From assembly GCF_021655555.1 (NCBI RefSeq), contig NZ_AP023086.1:1436001-1500000 (forward strand): a stretch of 64,000 bases of DNA, given 5' to 3'. Both the position numbers and the translations under genes were made by a program. The stretch is from Marinagarivorans cellulosilyticus (lineage in GTDB: Bacteria; Pseudomonadota; Gammaproteobacteria; Pseudomonadales; Cellvibrionaceae). The notes under the pieces are model-generated. The model saw nothing but the letters and a program-made list of their open reading frames with translations. It was not told where the DNA came from and made no database searches. This document shows, piece by piece, positions 36,648-45,106 of this stretch. Positions within the stretch are counted from its first letter, which is position 1. The number at the start of each line of letters is the position of its first letter.

Positions 36648-38891
36648 ATGAAAATAACAACACTCCTTGCTGGTTGCATTGTTGGCGCTAGCAGCGCGGT
36701 GGCATTTGCCAAGGCGCCGGCACAACCTGCCGATATTGATCAACTGCTTAAGTCGATGACGCTAGAGCAAAAAATAGGGCAGTTGCAGCAGTCTCACATA
36801 GAAGAGGCCGCAACCATCGCCGATATTCCACAATCCGTTAAAGATGCTATTCGCCAAGGCAAAGTGGGTTCGTTTTTGAATGCTAACTCGCTAGTGGTTG
36901 CCAACGAATTGCAGCGCATCGCGATAGAAGAAAGCCCCAACGGCGTGCCACTGTTATTGGCGCGCGATGTTATTCACGGTTATAAAACGATTTTCCCTAT
37001 TCCATTGGGCCAAGCGGCAAGCTGGAACCCCGAGGGTGTAAAGCAGGGCGCCCGCATAGCAGCCATAGAGGCATCGGCCGATGGTATTCGCTGGACGTTT
37101 GCCCCCATGATCGATATTTCACGCGATGCCCGTTGGGGCCGAATTGCTGAATCTTTTGGTGAAGACCCGTACTTAACATCGGTAATGGGCGTGGCCTCTG
37201 TCGAGGGCTACCAAGGTGATGACTTATCAGACCCTACCAGTATTGCCGCCACGGCGAAGCACTTTATTGGTTATGGCGCCGCCGAAGCCGGCCGTGATTA
37301 CAATACCACCTACATTCCCACACCATTGCTGCACAACCAGTATTTACCCCCTTTTGAGGCGGTAGTTAAGGCCGGCGCAGCTTCTATTATGTCGGCGTTT
37401 AACGATTTGAACGGCATTCCCGCATCGGTAAACCGCTACACCATGGATACCATACTGCGCAAAGAAATGGGCTTTGATGGTGTGCTAGTCAGCGATTGGG
37501 ACTCTGTGATTGAGGCGGTAGTACACGGTGTGGCTGCCGATTTAAAAGAGGCCGCCTTAATGGCTTCTAAAGCCAGTTTAGATATGGAAATGGTCAGTAC
37601 GAGCTTCCAAAATAATCTTGCCGCGCTAGTGGCAGAAGGCAAAATCACCGAAGCCGAAATTAACACCAAAGTACGCCGCATTCTGCATTTAAAGCAAGAG
37701 CTGGGTTTATTCGAACAGCCCTATACCCAGGCTTCGCGCCAAGCGGTAAAAAACAGCGCCGAGTTCCGCAAAGTTGCGCAAGATGCGGCAGCAGAATCCT
37801 TAGTATTACTGAAAAACGACAACGCTATTTTGCCGCTTAAGGCGGGCCAAAAAATAGCGCTAATTGGGCCACTAGCTGATGCCGCTCACGACCAAATGGG
37901 TACTTGGGTATTGGATGGCGAAAAGAAAAACTCGGTGACTGTTTTAGAAGCCGTTAAAGCCGAGGCCGGTAAAATACGCTATGTCCGCGCACTGGAGCAT
38001 TCGCGTTCGTACGATACTGACGATTTTAAAGCCGCCGTTAAAGCGGCTAAAAAATCTGATGTGATTGTGTTTGTAGGTGGTGAAGAGGCCGCATTATCGG
38101 GCGAGGCGCATAGCCGTGCTGGCATTCGCTTACCTGGTGCGCAAGAGCAACTGATTAGTGCGCTTAAAGCCACAGGCAAACCTTTGGTGGTTGTATTAAT
38201 GGCCGGGCGCCCCATTGAGCTACACAATATTCTGCCCAGCATAGATGCATTAGTCATGACCTGGCACGCAGGCAGTTTAGCCGGCCCAGCCATTAGCGAT
38301 TTACTGTTTGGCCACATAGAGCCGGTAGGCCGCCTACCGGTGACTTGGCCTAAAGTAACGGGCCAGTTGCCTATGTACTACAACCAAAAGAATACTGGCC
38401 GGCCGCCAACTTCGCGCCCCTTTATTTTTATGGAAGATTACCCCATCGAAGCTAACCAGCATTCTTTAGGCCACGCGGCAACCCATATGGATATTGGCTT
38501 TGCACCGCAATTCCCGTTTGGTTTTGGTTTGTCGTATTCCACAGTAGAGTACGGAAAAGCCAGCAGCCAAAAAGCGCGCTATGCCCGCAAAGACACCTAC
38601 ACCTTTAGCGCAGAAATTGCCAATACCGGTAAGCGCCCAGTTACCGAGGTGGTGCAGTTGTATATCCAAGATGTGATTGGTTCGGTAACACGCCCAGTTA
38701 AAGAGCTAAAGCACTTTAAGCGCGTAACACTGCAGCCAGGTAAAAAACAGGTAGTTAGCTTTACGCTAAAAGCAGAAGATTTAATGTTCTTTAACGCCGA
38801 TGCTCAGCGTGTATTCGAACCAGGCTTGTTTAGGGCTTGGGTTGCCCCCCATGCCGAAGCTGGTGAAGCGGTTGAGTTTACCATCCAATAA
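36648..38891 (+). CDS. bglX: Periplasmic GH3 beta-glucosidase (BglX-like)
   Basis: A 747-residue glycoside hydrolase family 3 enzyme. Signal peptide (cleavage near AFA), N-terminal TIM barrel with RDVIHGYKT, RWGRIAESFGEDP, KHFIGYG and the nucleophile Asp near 283 in LVSDWDS, then an alpha/beta sandwich (FVGGEEAALSGEA) and a fibronectin III-like C-terminal domain (PVTEVVQLYIQD). It should release glucose or other sugars from short beta-linked oligosaccharides in the periplasm. Fits a polysaccharide-degrading host. It is followed by a small DUF3010 gene. Confidence 0.93.
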   Translation: MKITTLLAGCIVGASSAVAFAKAPAQPADIDQLLKSMTLEQKIGQLQQSHIEEAATIADIPQSVKDAIRQGKVGSFLNANSLVVANELQRIAIEESPNGVPLLLARDVIHGYKTIFPIPLGQAASWNPEGVKQGARIAAIEASADGIRWTFAPMIDISRDARWGRIAESFGEDPYLTSVMGVASVEGYQGDDLSDPTSIAATAKHFIGYGAAEAGRDYNTTYIPTPLLHNQYLPPFEAVVKAGAASIMSAFNDLNGIPASVNRYTMDTILRKEMGFDGVLVSDWDSVIEAVVHGVAADLKEAALMASKASLDMEMVSTSFQNNLAALVAEGKITEAEINTKVRRILHLKQELGLFEQPYTQASRQAVKNSAEFRKVAQDAAAESLVLLKNDNAILPLKAGQKIALIGPLADAAHDQMGTWVLDGEKKNSVTVLEAVKAEAGKIRYVRALEHSRSYDTDDFKAAVKAAKKSDVIVFVGGEEAALSGEAHSRAGIRLPGAQEQLISALKATGKPLVVVLMAGRPIELHNILPSIDALVMTWHAGSLAGPAISDLLFGHIEPVGRLPVTWPKVTGQLPMYYNQKNTGRPPTSRPFIFMEDYPIEANQHSLGHAATHMDIGFAPQFPFGFGLSYSTVEYGKASSQKARYARKDTYTFSAEIANTGKRPVTEVVQLYIQDVIGSVTRPVKELKHFKRVTLQPGKKQVVSFTLKAEDLMFFNADAQRVFEPGLFRAWVAPHAEAGEAVEFTIQ

Positions 38892-38985
38892 GTGTGGTTT
38901 TTAGGGATGCACAAGGTGGTCTCGCATTGCGAGTGAATAGGCTACAATACGCCGCATTCAATAGTGTGATTAAGTGAGTTTTACC

Positions 38986-39450
38986 ATGATTGTATGCGGC
39001 GTAGAAATTAAGTCGAACGAGGCCGTTGTGTGCCTGCTAACCTATTCGGATGGCGTATTTAGCCTGCCCGATTGCCGCGCAACACGGGTGCCTTTGGCCA
39101 GCAATAATGGCGCCGAGCCATTAAAGGCATTCCAATCGACTTTTGCCAAGTTAATGGAGGATTACAAGGTTGCCCGCGTTGTTATTCGCGAGCGCCACCT
39201 AAAAGGCAAATTTGCTGGTAGTACTGTAGGTTTTAAATTAGAGGCCGCCATTCAGTTACTGGATGGCTCGCCAGGTTTAAACGGCGAACCCTTAATAGTT
39301 GATACCTTCTCCCCGTCCGAAATTAAAACCGCACTTAGCGCTTACCCCATGCCCGTGCGCTTTGAAGATACCGAATTAAAAGCGTTTCAGGAAGCAGCCT
39401 TTACGGTGGCTTACGCTTATTTGGTGGCAGACGAGGAAGGCGAGGACTAG
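38986..39450 (+). CDS. DUF3010 family protein
   Basis: A 154-residue cytoplasmic protein beginning MIVCGVEIKSNEAVVCLL, the start typical of the DUF3010 family found across gammaproteobacteria. It has an RNase H-like appearance (short strands, VIRERHLKGKFAGS). The ATG at 38,986 fits the family; a GTG four codons upstream is also open. Function unknown. It is the last chromosomal gene before the integron. Confidence 0.75.
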   Translation: MIVCGVEIKSNEAVVCLLTYSDGVFSLPDCRATRVPLASNNGAEPLKAFQSTFAKLMEDYKVARVVIRERHLKGKFAGSTVGFKLEAAIQLLDGSPGLNGEPLIVDTFSPSEIKTALSAYPMPVRFEDTELKAFQEAAFTVAYAYLVADEEGED

Positions 39451-39480
39451 TTTCATTTCAATAGCGTTAGTTTGATTTTA

Positions 39481-39506
39481 AAAACCCCAGCTTGCTGGGG
39501 TTTTTT
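39481..39506 (+). terminator. Terminator between DUF3010 gene and integron
   Basis: Stem AACCCCAGC / GCTGGGGTT with a two-base loop and a T-run; the A-run on the left also makes it usable from the minus strand for intI. Confidence 0.88.
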
Positions 39507-39668
39507 ATGGTTTTGGAAAAGTGAGGGGGCTGTATGGTGAGGCGGTTCCGGCATAAACCTCTGTGGGTTTAGCCGCTAGGTCATTGCTTAGATATCAACT
39601 GGACTGGTAACGCCTCGTTCGTGTAAGCCTATAACGTGGGTGTAAATTTGGGTCGTGGATAAATCGTG

Positions 39669-39717
39669 AGGCCTACAAGGACGTAGGTCATACTAAAAAT
39701 GCACGGAGCAATTTTAA
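39669..39717 (-). repeat. Hairpin insert C in intI
   Basis: A 49-base insert between the codons for MMGH and for DLSTT of IntI. In the intI direction it begins TTAAAATTGCTCC and ends with the hairpin CCTACGTCC.TGTAGG and GCCT. It is about 80 per cent identical to insert A and in the same orientation. Confidence 0.8.
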
Positions 39718-39768
39718 GTGCCCCATCATTTCTTGGATGCTGCGGATGTCGGTGCCGGCTCTTAAAAG

Positions 39769-39822
39769 ATTGAGTCGCTCTTATGCATCCTGCATCCGCG
39801 ACATTAGTGCATCCCTGCACGT
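39769..39822 (-). repeat. Hairpin insert B in intI
   Basis: About 51-54 extra bases between the codons for HSFAT and LLRAG. It contains GTGCATCCCTGCAC, a perfect hairpin with a TCCC loop, and a related TGCATCCTGCAT. It shares the CATCCCTG core with insert A but not the flanks. Exact boundaries are uncertain by a codon. Confidence 0.75.
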
Positions 39823-39848
39823 CGTGGCGAAACTGTGACTAATGTATG

Positions 39849-39899
39849 AGGCCTACAGGGATGTAGGTCATGATAAAAACGCAGGAGCAGTTTTAATTG
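39849..39899 (-). repeat. Hairpin insert A in intI
   Basis: A 51-base insert between the codons for KKAGS and HTL of IntI. In the intI direction: TTAAAACTGCTCC near its start and the hairpin CCTACATCCCTGTAGG near its end. Near-identical in layout to insert C, so both are copies of one short palindromic element. Confidence 0.8.
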
Positions 39900-40740
39900 A
39901 GAACCGGCTTTTTTGTAGATGCCGGCCTGGTCAATAGCCACCCTGACCTGTCGTTGTACTTGTTGGTCGCTAATGTGATGGCGGCGCACGATGTTGCTAC
40001 GCGGGTCTAGTGAGCGTTTTTGTGCCGGAAAAATGTATTGCCATGCGGGCGATTTAGCGGCGTTGGGATATTTTTTATCTAATGAGTGGGGTAAGTAGAC
40101 CGCGCCCAAACCATTGGTTAAATCCTGCCGGTGAATAAGCAGAGCCGATTCTATCTGCTCCTTCAGTGCCGGCTTTATGGATTCTGGCAACAAAGTGCGG
40201 CGCCATTTTAGGCCTTTACCGTCACGGACTACGATGCAATTATTGCCAAAGTCCACATCCTGAATCCGCAAACGACAACCTTCCGATATCCTTAGCCCGC
40301 TGCCATACAAAATTCTAGCCATCAGCTGGTACTGTCCCGTTAAGGCATTGATGACTGCAACCGCCTCTTGGTGAGAAAACACGGTGGGTATTGTGCGTGG
40401 TCGGTTACTAGGCACAAAATCTAACTTCCCAACGGTTATCTTTAAAAATTGAGTGTACACAAAGACAATGGCGTTAAGGGCCGATTTCTGAGTGTTAATC
40501 GCTAAGTTTCGTTTTAATACAAGGTGGCTTAAGTACTCGTCAATGGCCTGATCGTTAAGATCCTTGGGGTGCTGCATTCTGTGAAAACGTATGTAATCTG
40601 CCATCCAGCGGCAATAACTCTTTTCTGTGGTGTAAGCCATCTGTTTGCTGCGGATAAAAGCGCGCAGTTGATCCATAAAGCGGGTGGGTTGGCTGGGGAG
40701 AGGAGGGCGGATGTCAGTTATCATAGCTTTAACTCTTTAT

Positions 40741-40756
40741 CTGTCTATATAGCCAG
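40741..40756. promoter_or_regulatory. Candidate LexA box upstream of intI
   Basis: CTGTCTATATAGCCAG fits the gammaproteobacterial SOS box CTGT-N8-ACAG with one mismatch (CCAG for ACAG). It lies 16 bases before the intI start, overlapping the expected promoter. LexA control of intI is established in Vibrio and class 1 integrons; here it is inferred from position and sequence. Confidence 0.55.
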
Positions 40757-40847
40757 TATTGCAGCGGTCTTCGTGCTGATCAATATTTGACCGATAAGCG
40801 GCAAAATATCTTAATATCCTGTCTGACTGAATATTAAGATATGTTGG

Positions 40848-40855
40848 TTGACCAG
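40848..40855. repeat. Target duplication, left side of ISL3 copy 1
   Basis: TTGACCAG directly before the left terminal repeat, repeated at 42,212-42,219 after the right end. Eight bases is the usual ISL3-family duplication. Confidence 0.92.
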
Positions 40856-42211
40856 GGGTCTTCTCCGCTTTAGTGAGGTAAAAAGAGATGCTAAGACCCG
40901 CCATATCCGTTGAAATGTAAGGTTCTCACGCCACTACACTTAAACGAATATATGAGCCTTAACATCTCCAGCAAAATTTTGAGCCTTCCTGGTCAGCGTG
41001 TCAAACAAGTTCAGCATGACTTGGCCCTGCAAAGATTGACTATACACTGCAAGCGAGACCGTCGTTATAGAGCGATTGACCCGTCAAGTAATGAGGCGGC
41101 CAACATCAACCGATACTTGCGCAGAACGATCCGTGATGTCCCTTTGTGTGGCTTCGAGTGCTATTTGGAAGTTGAGCTCGCTCAAGTTGTGACGACTTGC
41201 GGTAGGCGTCTAATGGAGGCTTGCGAATTTGTCGATACAGGCAATCGCTATACTCAAAGATTTTGCCAGTTGGTGAGCGGATTGTGTCGCCATATGAGTA
41301 TCAGCACGGTCAGTCGGCACCTAAAGCTACGATGGGAAACGGTGAAAAATATGGATAAATTTCACCTAGAGAAAACGTTGCCTGCACTTAATCCTGAAAA
41401 ATTAATTGACTTAAAATATCTTGGGGTCGATGAAGTCGCTAGAGCCAAAGGCCATGATTATATGACGGTGATTTATGACATGGAATCCGGTCATTTAATT
41501 GGCGTTGAGACAGGCCGTAAAGCCGAGGTGTTGACAGCGTTTCTAAAGCGCTTACCAGCACAAACCGCTGAAAACATAGAGGCGGTAGCCATGGATATGG
41601 GGCCAGCCTATCAAAAATCGGTACGCGAATGCTTGCCTAATGCTGACATTGTTTTCGATCGGTTTCATGTGATGCAAAACTACAGTAAAGCCATGAGCAA
41701 TCAGCGTAGGATCGAGTTCAGAAAGGCGGATCGCGCAGGCAAAGAGCAGCTTAAAGGTACCCACTACCTGTTGTTAAAAAATGCCGACAAGTTAAATGAT
41801 AAACAAGCCAATAAACTCCAGACATTGCTCGAAAATAATTCCAATATCAATACACTTTATATACTCAAAGAGCAGCTCCAAGCTTTGTGGAATGCAGGGA
41901 ATTATGACGCCATGATGAATGCATTGGAGCAGTGGTGCGACATCGCGGAACAGACGAATATGCTCTATCTCAAGAAATTTGCAAAGTCACTAAGGAAGCA
42001 TAGCGTAGGCATTTGTAACTACGGAAAACACGGGCTGACTAGCGCCAGAATTGAAGCCGGCAATGTCAGCATTGGCATGATTCGCAAGCGAGCAAGAGGC
42101 ATCAAGGATACCGAGTACTTCAAGCTAAAAATAAGGCAATCATCGATGCCTGACGAGCAATCCATGTTCTATGGAAGCCACTAGATCACCTCACTAAAGC
42201 GGAGAAGAGCC
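40856..42211 (+). mobile_element. ISL3-family insertion sequence, copy 1
   Basis: A complete 1,356-base element with terminal inverted repeats of about 24 bases (GGGTCTTCTCCGCTTTAGTG on the left; GGCTCTTCTCCGCTTTAGTG read inward from the right) and one transposase gene. Flanked by the 8-base duplication TTGACCAG. It sits between intI and the first cassette junction, probably in the attI/Pc region of the integron. Confidence 0.95.
40952..42184 (+). CDS. ISL3-family transposase
   Basis: A transposase of 410 residues (424 if the TTG at 40,910 is used; the ATG at 40,952 gives the family-like start MSLNISSKILSLPG). N-terminal Cys-containing DNA-binding part, helix-turn-helix near STVSRHLKLRWETVKN, then the DDE catalytic core: Asp in GVDEVARAKGHDY, Asp in AVAMDMGPAY and DIVFDRFHVMQ, and Glu in RIEAGNVSIGMIRKRARG. 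It differs from the second copy at one residue seen here (Lys for Glu in IHCKRDRR), so both are probably active or recently so. Confidence 0.95.
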   Translation: MSLNISSKILSLPGQRVKQVQHDLALQRLTIHCKRDRRYRAIDPSSNEAANINRYLRRTIRDVPLCGFECYLEVELAQVVTTCGRRLMEACEFVDTGNRYTQRFCQLVSGLCRHMSISTVSRHLKLRWETVKNMDKFHLEKTLPALNPEKLIDLKYLGVDEVARAKGHDYMTVIYDMESGHLIGVETGRKAEVLTAFLKRLPAQTAENIEAVAMDMGPAYQKSVRECLPNADIVFDRFHVMQNYSKAMSNQRRIEFRKADRAGKEQLKGTHYLLLKNADKLNDKQANKLQTLLENNSNINTLYILKEQLQALWNAGNYDAMMNALEQWCDIAEQTNMLYLKKFAKSLRKHSVGICNYGKHGLTSARIEAGNVSIGMIRKRARGIKDTEYFKLKIRQSSMPDEQSMFYGSH

Positions 42212-42219
42212 TTGACCAG
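42212..42219. repeat. Target duplication, right side of ISL3 copy 1
   Basis: Second TTGACCAG, identical to the one at 40,848. The presence of both copies shows a simple insertion without later rearrangement. Confidence 0.92.
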
Positions 42220-42392
42220 TTTTTAAAAGCAATAAGAATCAAAGGGTCGTAGCGTTTTATTGTTGATCGGATATTATAATATTCGGTCTTGGTATGACGG
42301 TATATTTCTGGGTTTAGATGGGGTAGTATCGCTGTAAGATACGGGAGGCGGGGTTTTGACCTTTTTTCTCGTGAAAATGTCGGCCGAGAAAA

Positions 42393-42743
42393 GTGTCTGA
42401 CGGATATACAAATGTTAGGGTATCCGAAATTTTGGACTCAAGTGTAATCGAAAAAATATATAGATACGCACTTATTGGATTATTAGCATCCATCCCTTTG
42501 GGGATATTGGTGTCTGCAGCTTTTTATGACGGACATGTAGAGCCGGCTTGGCGAATATGGTTTCTCTGTCTAGGTTTTTACTTACCAATTTATGTTTGTA
42601 GATCTGAATTTCGGGGAGTAATTACAGCTAAGTTCAGTGAAGTTATGCGGGAAGAAAACCCCGTCGGGTTTCGGGTGGTACAGGGTATTTATATCATATT
42701 ATCGGTATTCATATTTTTGGCAGCTGTGCGTTTTTTACCCTAA
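42393..42743 (+). CDS. Cassette 1: small membrane protein
   Basis: A gene of up to 116 residues with three hydrophobic segments (near 26-46, 55-72 and 94-114) and a short cytoplasmic loop with a charged EVMREENP. The frame opens at a GTG in the attI side and crosses the junction, so the true start may be TTG at 42,432 or a fused start within attI. It ends inside attC1, whose R'' box overlaps the stop. I do not recognise the family. Confidence 0.55.
   Translation: MSDGYTNVRVSEILDSSVIEKIYRYALIGLLASIPLGILVSAAFYDGHVEPAWRIWFLCLGFYLPIYVCRSEFRGVITAKFSEVMREENPVGFRVVQGIYIILSVFIFLAAVRFLP
42414..42420. other. attI/cassette 1 junction core site
   Basis: GTTAGGG matches the recombination core GTTRRRY apart from the last base. 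It is the complement of the R'' box CCCTAAC of the first attC, as expected for the left end of a cassette inserted at attI. The rest of attI would lie to the left, up to the ISL3 element; its accessory integrase sites are not recognisable. Confidence 0.65.
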
Positions 42744-42792
42744 CGAACAAGGATAGATTGCGCGAAGCCGCAATCTTATCCAGTTGTTGGAC
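42738..42792 (+). other. attC1 recombination site
   Basis: A 55-base attC. R'' is CCCTAAC and R' is GTTGGAC; between them lie the arms GGATAGATTGCG / CGCAATC.TTATCC, which fold with one extrahelical base as attC sites do. The stop codon of cassette 1 overlaps R''. Confidence 0.85.
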
Positions 42793-43044
42793 AAGCCCGG
42801 CATCGAAGGGGTCTTATTTAGTAGAAAGATAATTCAGGTTACATCTTGTCAAAGAATTTAAAGGTCTAAGTGTGTCGTTTAATATAGCGTGACTTAGGCC
42901 TTTGATGTTTTAGGGTGTGGCGTTGCGCCTTTATTGATGCTCTTTAAGCTTCAAATACGGTCTAATTATAGCCATTATTAATTTCCATGCGAGTGGGTAC
43001 CCCAGCGGCGCCGGTATCGATTAACTTATCTCCCAATTGAATCT

Positions 43045-44112
43045 CTAGGTTGTTTTCATAAAGCGAAAATTTATAGGTATACGTTTAGGTTGAATATCGA
43101 TGATTCGGCTGGGCTGCTGGCATTGCCAGCATCGAATCATGGGTTTTATTTTCTCGACTAGCATGGGCAATTTTATACCGAGTAAATATTGGATAAACGT
43201 CAGCTTCTTTTTGGCGTTGTGATGTAAAAAACCATAATCTCGCACTCGCCGAAATCGTCTCGGTAGAATATGCGTAAGTAACTTCCAGATAAAATCCTCA
43301 CCCGCCAGTGTGCGGGTTGCATTTTGATTCGTTTGGCTATCTTTATATCTGAATGTCACGGTCTGCTCGTCAGAATGCGTAATGTTTTTCTGGCTAATCA
43401 CACCTTTGTAAAGGTAGCGCGAGAGATATTGCAGAGCCGGTAGGCCTTTGCCAACATGTTTGACATTAACCACCCATTTTTCAGGTATGTTATTCGGCAG
43501 CTCAAAGCACTCTTCGTGCAGCGCATAGAGAATTTTACCTCGAAACATTTTGGCGATAACATCGCCATGAATAAGATAGTTTGAATCACTACGCTTAAAG
43601 GCCTTTCCTCTATTGATTAATGCCGCACCGGGAATAACGACATGCAAATGCGGATGGTATTCAAGCCTTCGCGTGTGCGTATGCAAAACCGCAGTCATGC
43701 CAATATCCCCGCCCATGTGCCGCGTATCTAACCCGAGTGTTTTTAGTGTATCCACGGCACACTCGAAGAGCAGGCTATAAAGCCTATGTTGATTGTGAAA
43801 CGCTAAGTGACGTAACTGATCGGGCAAGGTGAGTGTCACCATGAAATAATCAGCAGGAATTAACTTTTGTTTTTGGCGGTTTAGCCAGTCGGTCGCTGAA
43901 TTATTTTGGCATTGTGGGCAACTGCGATGGCCGCAGCTAAGCGGATGTTGTTGCCTGCTCTGGCAGTGTGTGCATTCACAGGTAAAGTGCCCGCAATGTT
44001 TTTTACAGGCGGTTATCGCATCAAGCGCGCGTAAATGGCTGGGTAGTAATTGATGTCCGTATTTTTCTAAAAAGGGCCGTCGAAATTGTTCGATAATGTT
44101 GGCGAGGTTCAT
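43045..44112 (-). CDS. IS91-family transposase (Y2 HUH rolling-circle)
   Basis: A 355-residue transposase. N-terminal zinc-binding domain with repeated Cys/His (CKKHCGHFTCECTHC, then CGHRSCPQC), the HUH metal motif HPHLHVVIPG, and the two catalytic tyrosines in YLSRYLY. It cuts and rejoins single-stranded DNA at its origin end. Its start overlaps the end of the upstream recombinase gene by four bases (ATGA), so the two are translated together. Confidence 0.93.
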   Translation of the reverse strand: MNLANIIEQFRRPFLEKYGHQLLPSHLRALDAITACKKHCGHFTCECTHCQSRQQHPLSCGHRSCPQCQNNSATDWLNRQKQKLIPADYFMVTLTLPDQLRHLAFHNQHRLYSLLFECAVDTLKTLGLDTRHMGGDIGMTAVLHTHTRRLEYHPHLHVVIPGAALINRGKAFKRSDSNYLIHGDVIAKMFRGKILYALHEECFELPNNIPEKWVVNVKHVGKGLPALQYLSRYLYKGVISQKNITHSDEQTVTFRYKDSQTNQNATRTLAGEDFIWKLLTHILPRRFRRVRDYGFLHHNAKKKLTFIQYLLGIKLPMLVEKIKPMIRCWQCQQPSRIIDIQPKRIPINFRFMKTT

Positions 44113-45011
44113 TTTTTACCTCGCAAGCTATCAGGGATATTAATTTTATTGGCCATTGTGTTAATGGTTTTGGTGGCGTCTTGCTGAATGGTTTTTGTTA
44201 GTTGAATGTAGAGTGCGGTAGTGCGAGGATCCTCGTGGCCCATTAGCCGTTGTACCGTGGTGAGGGGAAGTCCAGCCTCAATTAGGTGGGTGGCATAACA
44301 GTGCCGCATAGTGTGCGCAGTGATGCGTTTATGAATACCCGCCGTTTTCGCCGCTTCGCGCACTGCGCGTTGTACGCTGCCGCGATCCATGGGGGAGTTA
44401 GGCTTATTTTTCTGTTGGCTAGGAAAAATCCATTTGGGGTGTCGGTGGGTTGCCCAAAATGCGCGCAATACGTGATACGTTGCGTCAGGTAGTTCAACGT
44501 ATCGATCTTTTTTACCTTTGCCTAGGCGAACATGCACGCGGTTGTGCTCACGATCAATATCAGAAACGCTTAACCCAAGCGCTTCGCTGATGCGCAAGCC
44601 CATGGAGTATGCGGTAAAACAAAATACCGCATACTGGGTTTTGTGAAACTCGCCAATCAGCCGGTTAATCTCATTGGTGGATAGAATGTCGGGGAGCGTT
44701 TTCACTTTGGGTGGTTTTGTAATCAGCACCCAATCCCATTCTACATCCAGAACTCGTTTCCAGTAATGAGTTAGCGCATTGCGATCGAGTTTAATAGTGC
44801 TCCAAGAGTGGGTTTTCAGTAGATCGGCAAAGTACTGCTTGAGGTCATCTTTATCAAGGCGAGCATCGGGACACTGATCAAAATATTCGGCGACACGACG
44901 TATGCCTCTGGTGTAGGCGTCAATAGTGACCTCAGAGTAACCTTGTAGCTTTAATTCGCGAAGGAATTTGGTGTATAGTTGATCGAATTTGCGGGTTTCT
45001 CGTTTGTTCAT
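44109..45011 (-). CDS. Tyrosine recombinase of the IS91-like element
   Basis: A 300-residue XerC-like integrase with all catalytic residues: Arg in GLRISEAL, HTMRHCYATHL (HxxR), GHEDPRTT with the second His, and Tyr in ALYIQLT. It lies 5' of the Y2 transposase, overlapping by 4 bases. This recombinase-plus-Y2 pair is common in IS91-type elements of marine gammaproteobacteria. It is not the integron integrase: the IntI patch is absent. Confidence 0.92.
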   Translation of the reverse strand: MNKRETRKFDQLYTKFLRELKLQGYSEVTIDAYTRGIRRVAEYFDQCPDARLDKDDLKQYFADLLKTHSWSTIKLDRNALTHYWKRVLDVEWDWVLITKPPKVKTLPDILSTNEINRLIGEFHKTQYAVFCFTAYSMGLRISEALGLSVSDIDREHNRVHVRLGKGKKDRYVELPDATYHVLRAFWATHRHPKWIFPSQQKNKPNSPMDRGSVQRAVREAAKTAGIHKRITAHTMRHCYATHLIEAGLPLTTVQRLMGHEDPRTTALYIQLTKTIQQDATKTINTMANKINIPDSLRGKK

Positions 45012-45106
45012 AATAGATTCCTTTGTGAGGCCCTTTCAACATGAAAGGGTTAAGTAATCTATCGGCAGCGGCGAGAAGCCCCTTTAATCTGCCGCGTAGC
45101 GGCTTG

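Larger units (their letters stand above)
39588..40724 (-). pseudogene. intI: Disrupted integron integrase IntI
   Basis: A tyrosine recombinase of the integron type, broken at its 3' end. The intact part (40,724 down to about 39,900) shows the SAM-like core-binding domain, the first catalytic Arg in YGSGLRISEGCRLR and the IntI-only patch LPHSLDKKYPN...WQYIFPAQKRS...DPRSN..RRHH. The continuous frame then runs into foreign sequence and stops at 39,804. By removing three inserts (39,849-39,899; about 39,769-39,822; 39,669-39,717) the rest of IntI is recovered in order: PHTL-(R)-HSFAT, LLRAGTDIRSIQEMMGH, then DLSTTQIYTHV with the catalytic Tyr, and a stop at 39,588. The catalytic Arg codon of HTLRHSFAT has lost one base. 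About 330 residues would remain, the usual IntI length. It is almost certainly inactive. Confidence 0.92.
42797..45106 (-). mobile_element. IS91-family element with linked tyrosine recombinase
   Basis: Approximate bounds of an IS91-like rolling-circle transposon carrying a Y2 transposase and an XerC-type recombinase in one operon. IS91 elements have no target duplication and abut a CTTG/GTTC tetranucleotide; CAAG/CTTG lies at 42,793-42,797 and CTTGGTTC at 45,103-45,110, which fixes likely ends. A hairpin (CCCTTTCAACATGAAAGGG) lies just upstream of the recombinase gene. Boundaries are inferred. Confidence 0.5.

Noticed and set aside
39669..39899. Translational bypassing (as in phage T4 gene 60) or splicing to remove the hairpin inserts from intI
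   Set aside because: The sizes near 50 bases and the hairpins are suggestive, but there are no matched take-off and landing codons at the borders, the inserts differ in length modulo three, and a base is missing from the catalytic Arg codon. Decay by insertion is the simpler reading.
39804..40724. Reading the 306-residue open frame as a complete integrase
   Set aside because: The frame ends in RPHTLVTVSPRRAGMH without HxxR, second His or Tyr in frame; the missing parts are present downstream in other frames, so the gene is broken.
42962..43060. Minus-strand frame after the IS91 transposase reading LEIQLGDKLIDTGAAGVPTR
   Set aside because: It looks protein-like and could be the tail of a gene cut by the IS, but it overlaps the transposase end in another frame and is too short to support.
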